From Streptomyces noursei ATCC 11455 (GTDB taxonomy: Bacteria; Actinomycetota; Actinomycetes; Streptomycetales; Streptomycetaceae): 64,000 nucleotides of DNA. How positions within the stretch are numbered: the stretch's first letter is position 1; each line of letters starts with the position of its first letter. The notes under the pieces are model-generated. The model had not been told where the DNA came from, did no database searches, and worked only from the letters and a program-made list of their open reading frames with translations. The stretch lies in NCBI RefSeq assembly GCF_001704275.1, contig NZ_CP011533.1:3348001-3412000 (forward strand), given 5' to 3'. Of the stretch, positions 63,868 to 64,000 are shown one piece after another. The position numbers and the translations under genes are program-made.

Positions 63868-64000
63868 TCACCCGGCGAGCGGCAGCACACACGTACCAGC
63901 CGCGTCGAGGGTCAGCCGGTTGGCCGCCCACCCCTCTCCCGCCAGCGCCGCGACCTTGTCGGCCGCCGCTTCTTCCACCAGTGCGAGCACCGTCGGGCCC
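63868..64000 (-). CDS. thrB: C-terminal end of homoserine kinase (partial)
   Basis: The last 43 codons are in the window, running to the TGA at 63868-63870. The peptide begins GPTVLALVEEAAADKVAAL and ends LTLDAAGTCVLPLAG. GPTVLAL is the C-terminal motif of GHMP-type homoserine kinases (usually SGAGPTVLAL). The gene order thrB then rho matches Streptomyces. The enzyme phosphorylates homoserine in threonine synthesis. Confidence 0.8.
   Translation of the reverse strand, partial: GPTVLALVEEAAADKVAALAGEGWAANRLTLDAAGTCVLPLAG

Noticed and set aside
63687..63890. A 67-codon minus-strand frame in the rho leader as a uORF
   Set aside because: It begins inside thrB, has no ribosome-binding site and shows no coding character.

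Overview
The window is a very GC-rich (roughly 70-75%) stretch of an actinomycete chromosome, almost certainly Streptomyces or a close relative. The evidence is the coiled-coil genes scy and filP side by side, icmA, nucS, a rho gene with a long Arg/Asp-rich insertion, frequent GTG starts, and a gene order that, from memory, matches the S. coelicolor core region around SCO5356-SCO5423 (pyk2, thioredoxin, icmA, meaB, scy/filP, nucS, atp operon, prfA, rho, thrB). I see no CRISPR array, tRNA, rRNA, insertion sequence or phage gene. The window reads as conserved chromosome core with a few accessory insertions.

Layout. 1-5500: end of a pyruvate kinase gene, a three-gene set of secreted or membrane proteins (DUF6230, DUF6114 and a Ser/Pro-rich partner), a thioredoxin/TPR co-chaperone and a divergent TetR regulator. 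5531-10005: an accessory-looking block in which a MurG-like glycosyltransferase and a sugar-nucleotide epimerase diverge from an OmpR-type two-component system across 62 bp that holds an 11-bp-spaced direct repeat. 10126-22098: acyl-CoA and B12 metabolism (icmA, meaB, acetyl-CoA acetyltransferase, methylmalonyl-CoA epimerase) mixed with regulators (two MarR, one ArsR), an MFS exporter, two DUF3817 membrane proteins and three tandem AIM24 genes. 22307-32485: scy, filP and two ATPase/permease ABC pairs. 32519-43982: small actinobacterial proteins, the mismatch endonuclease nucS, a membrane STAND ATPase, a STAS protein, 3-hydroxybutyryl-CoA dehydrogenase, a PduO-type adenosyltransferase and a NarL-type two-component system. 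44114-64000 (all minus strand): the eight-subunit ATP synthase operon with atpI, a WecA/TagO-like transferase, serine hydroxymethyltransferase, a low-molecular-weight phosphatase homologue, tsaC, prmC, prfA, rpmE, a LytR-CpsA-Psr protein, rho and the end of thrB.

How they fit together. IcmA needs adenosylcobalamin (PduO) and a G-protein chaperone (MeaB). AtoB, 3-hydroxybutyryl-CoA dehydrogenase and methylmalonyl-CoA epimerase belong to the C4 acyl-CoA traffic that supplies polyketide extender units. Scy and FilP organise the growing hyphal tip. The wecA-like gene and the LytR-CpsA-Psr protein would start and finish wall-polymer synthesis. prfA-prmC-tsaC form a translation-fidelity group.

Points I would look at first: a LMW tyrosine phosphatase homologue with Ser in place of its catalytic Cys; a STAS protein with Ala at the phosphorylation site; a 24-codon ORF that couples prmC to tsaC; a 25-codon leader ORF that repeats the first residues of the DUF3817 protein it precedes; a tandem duplication of exactly 51 residues in Scy; the MurG-paralogue/two-component block; repeated GTMML motifs in an ABC permease tail; and a set of about eight genes that look leaderless.
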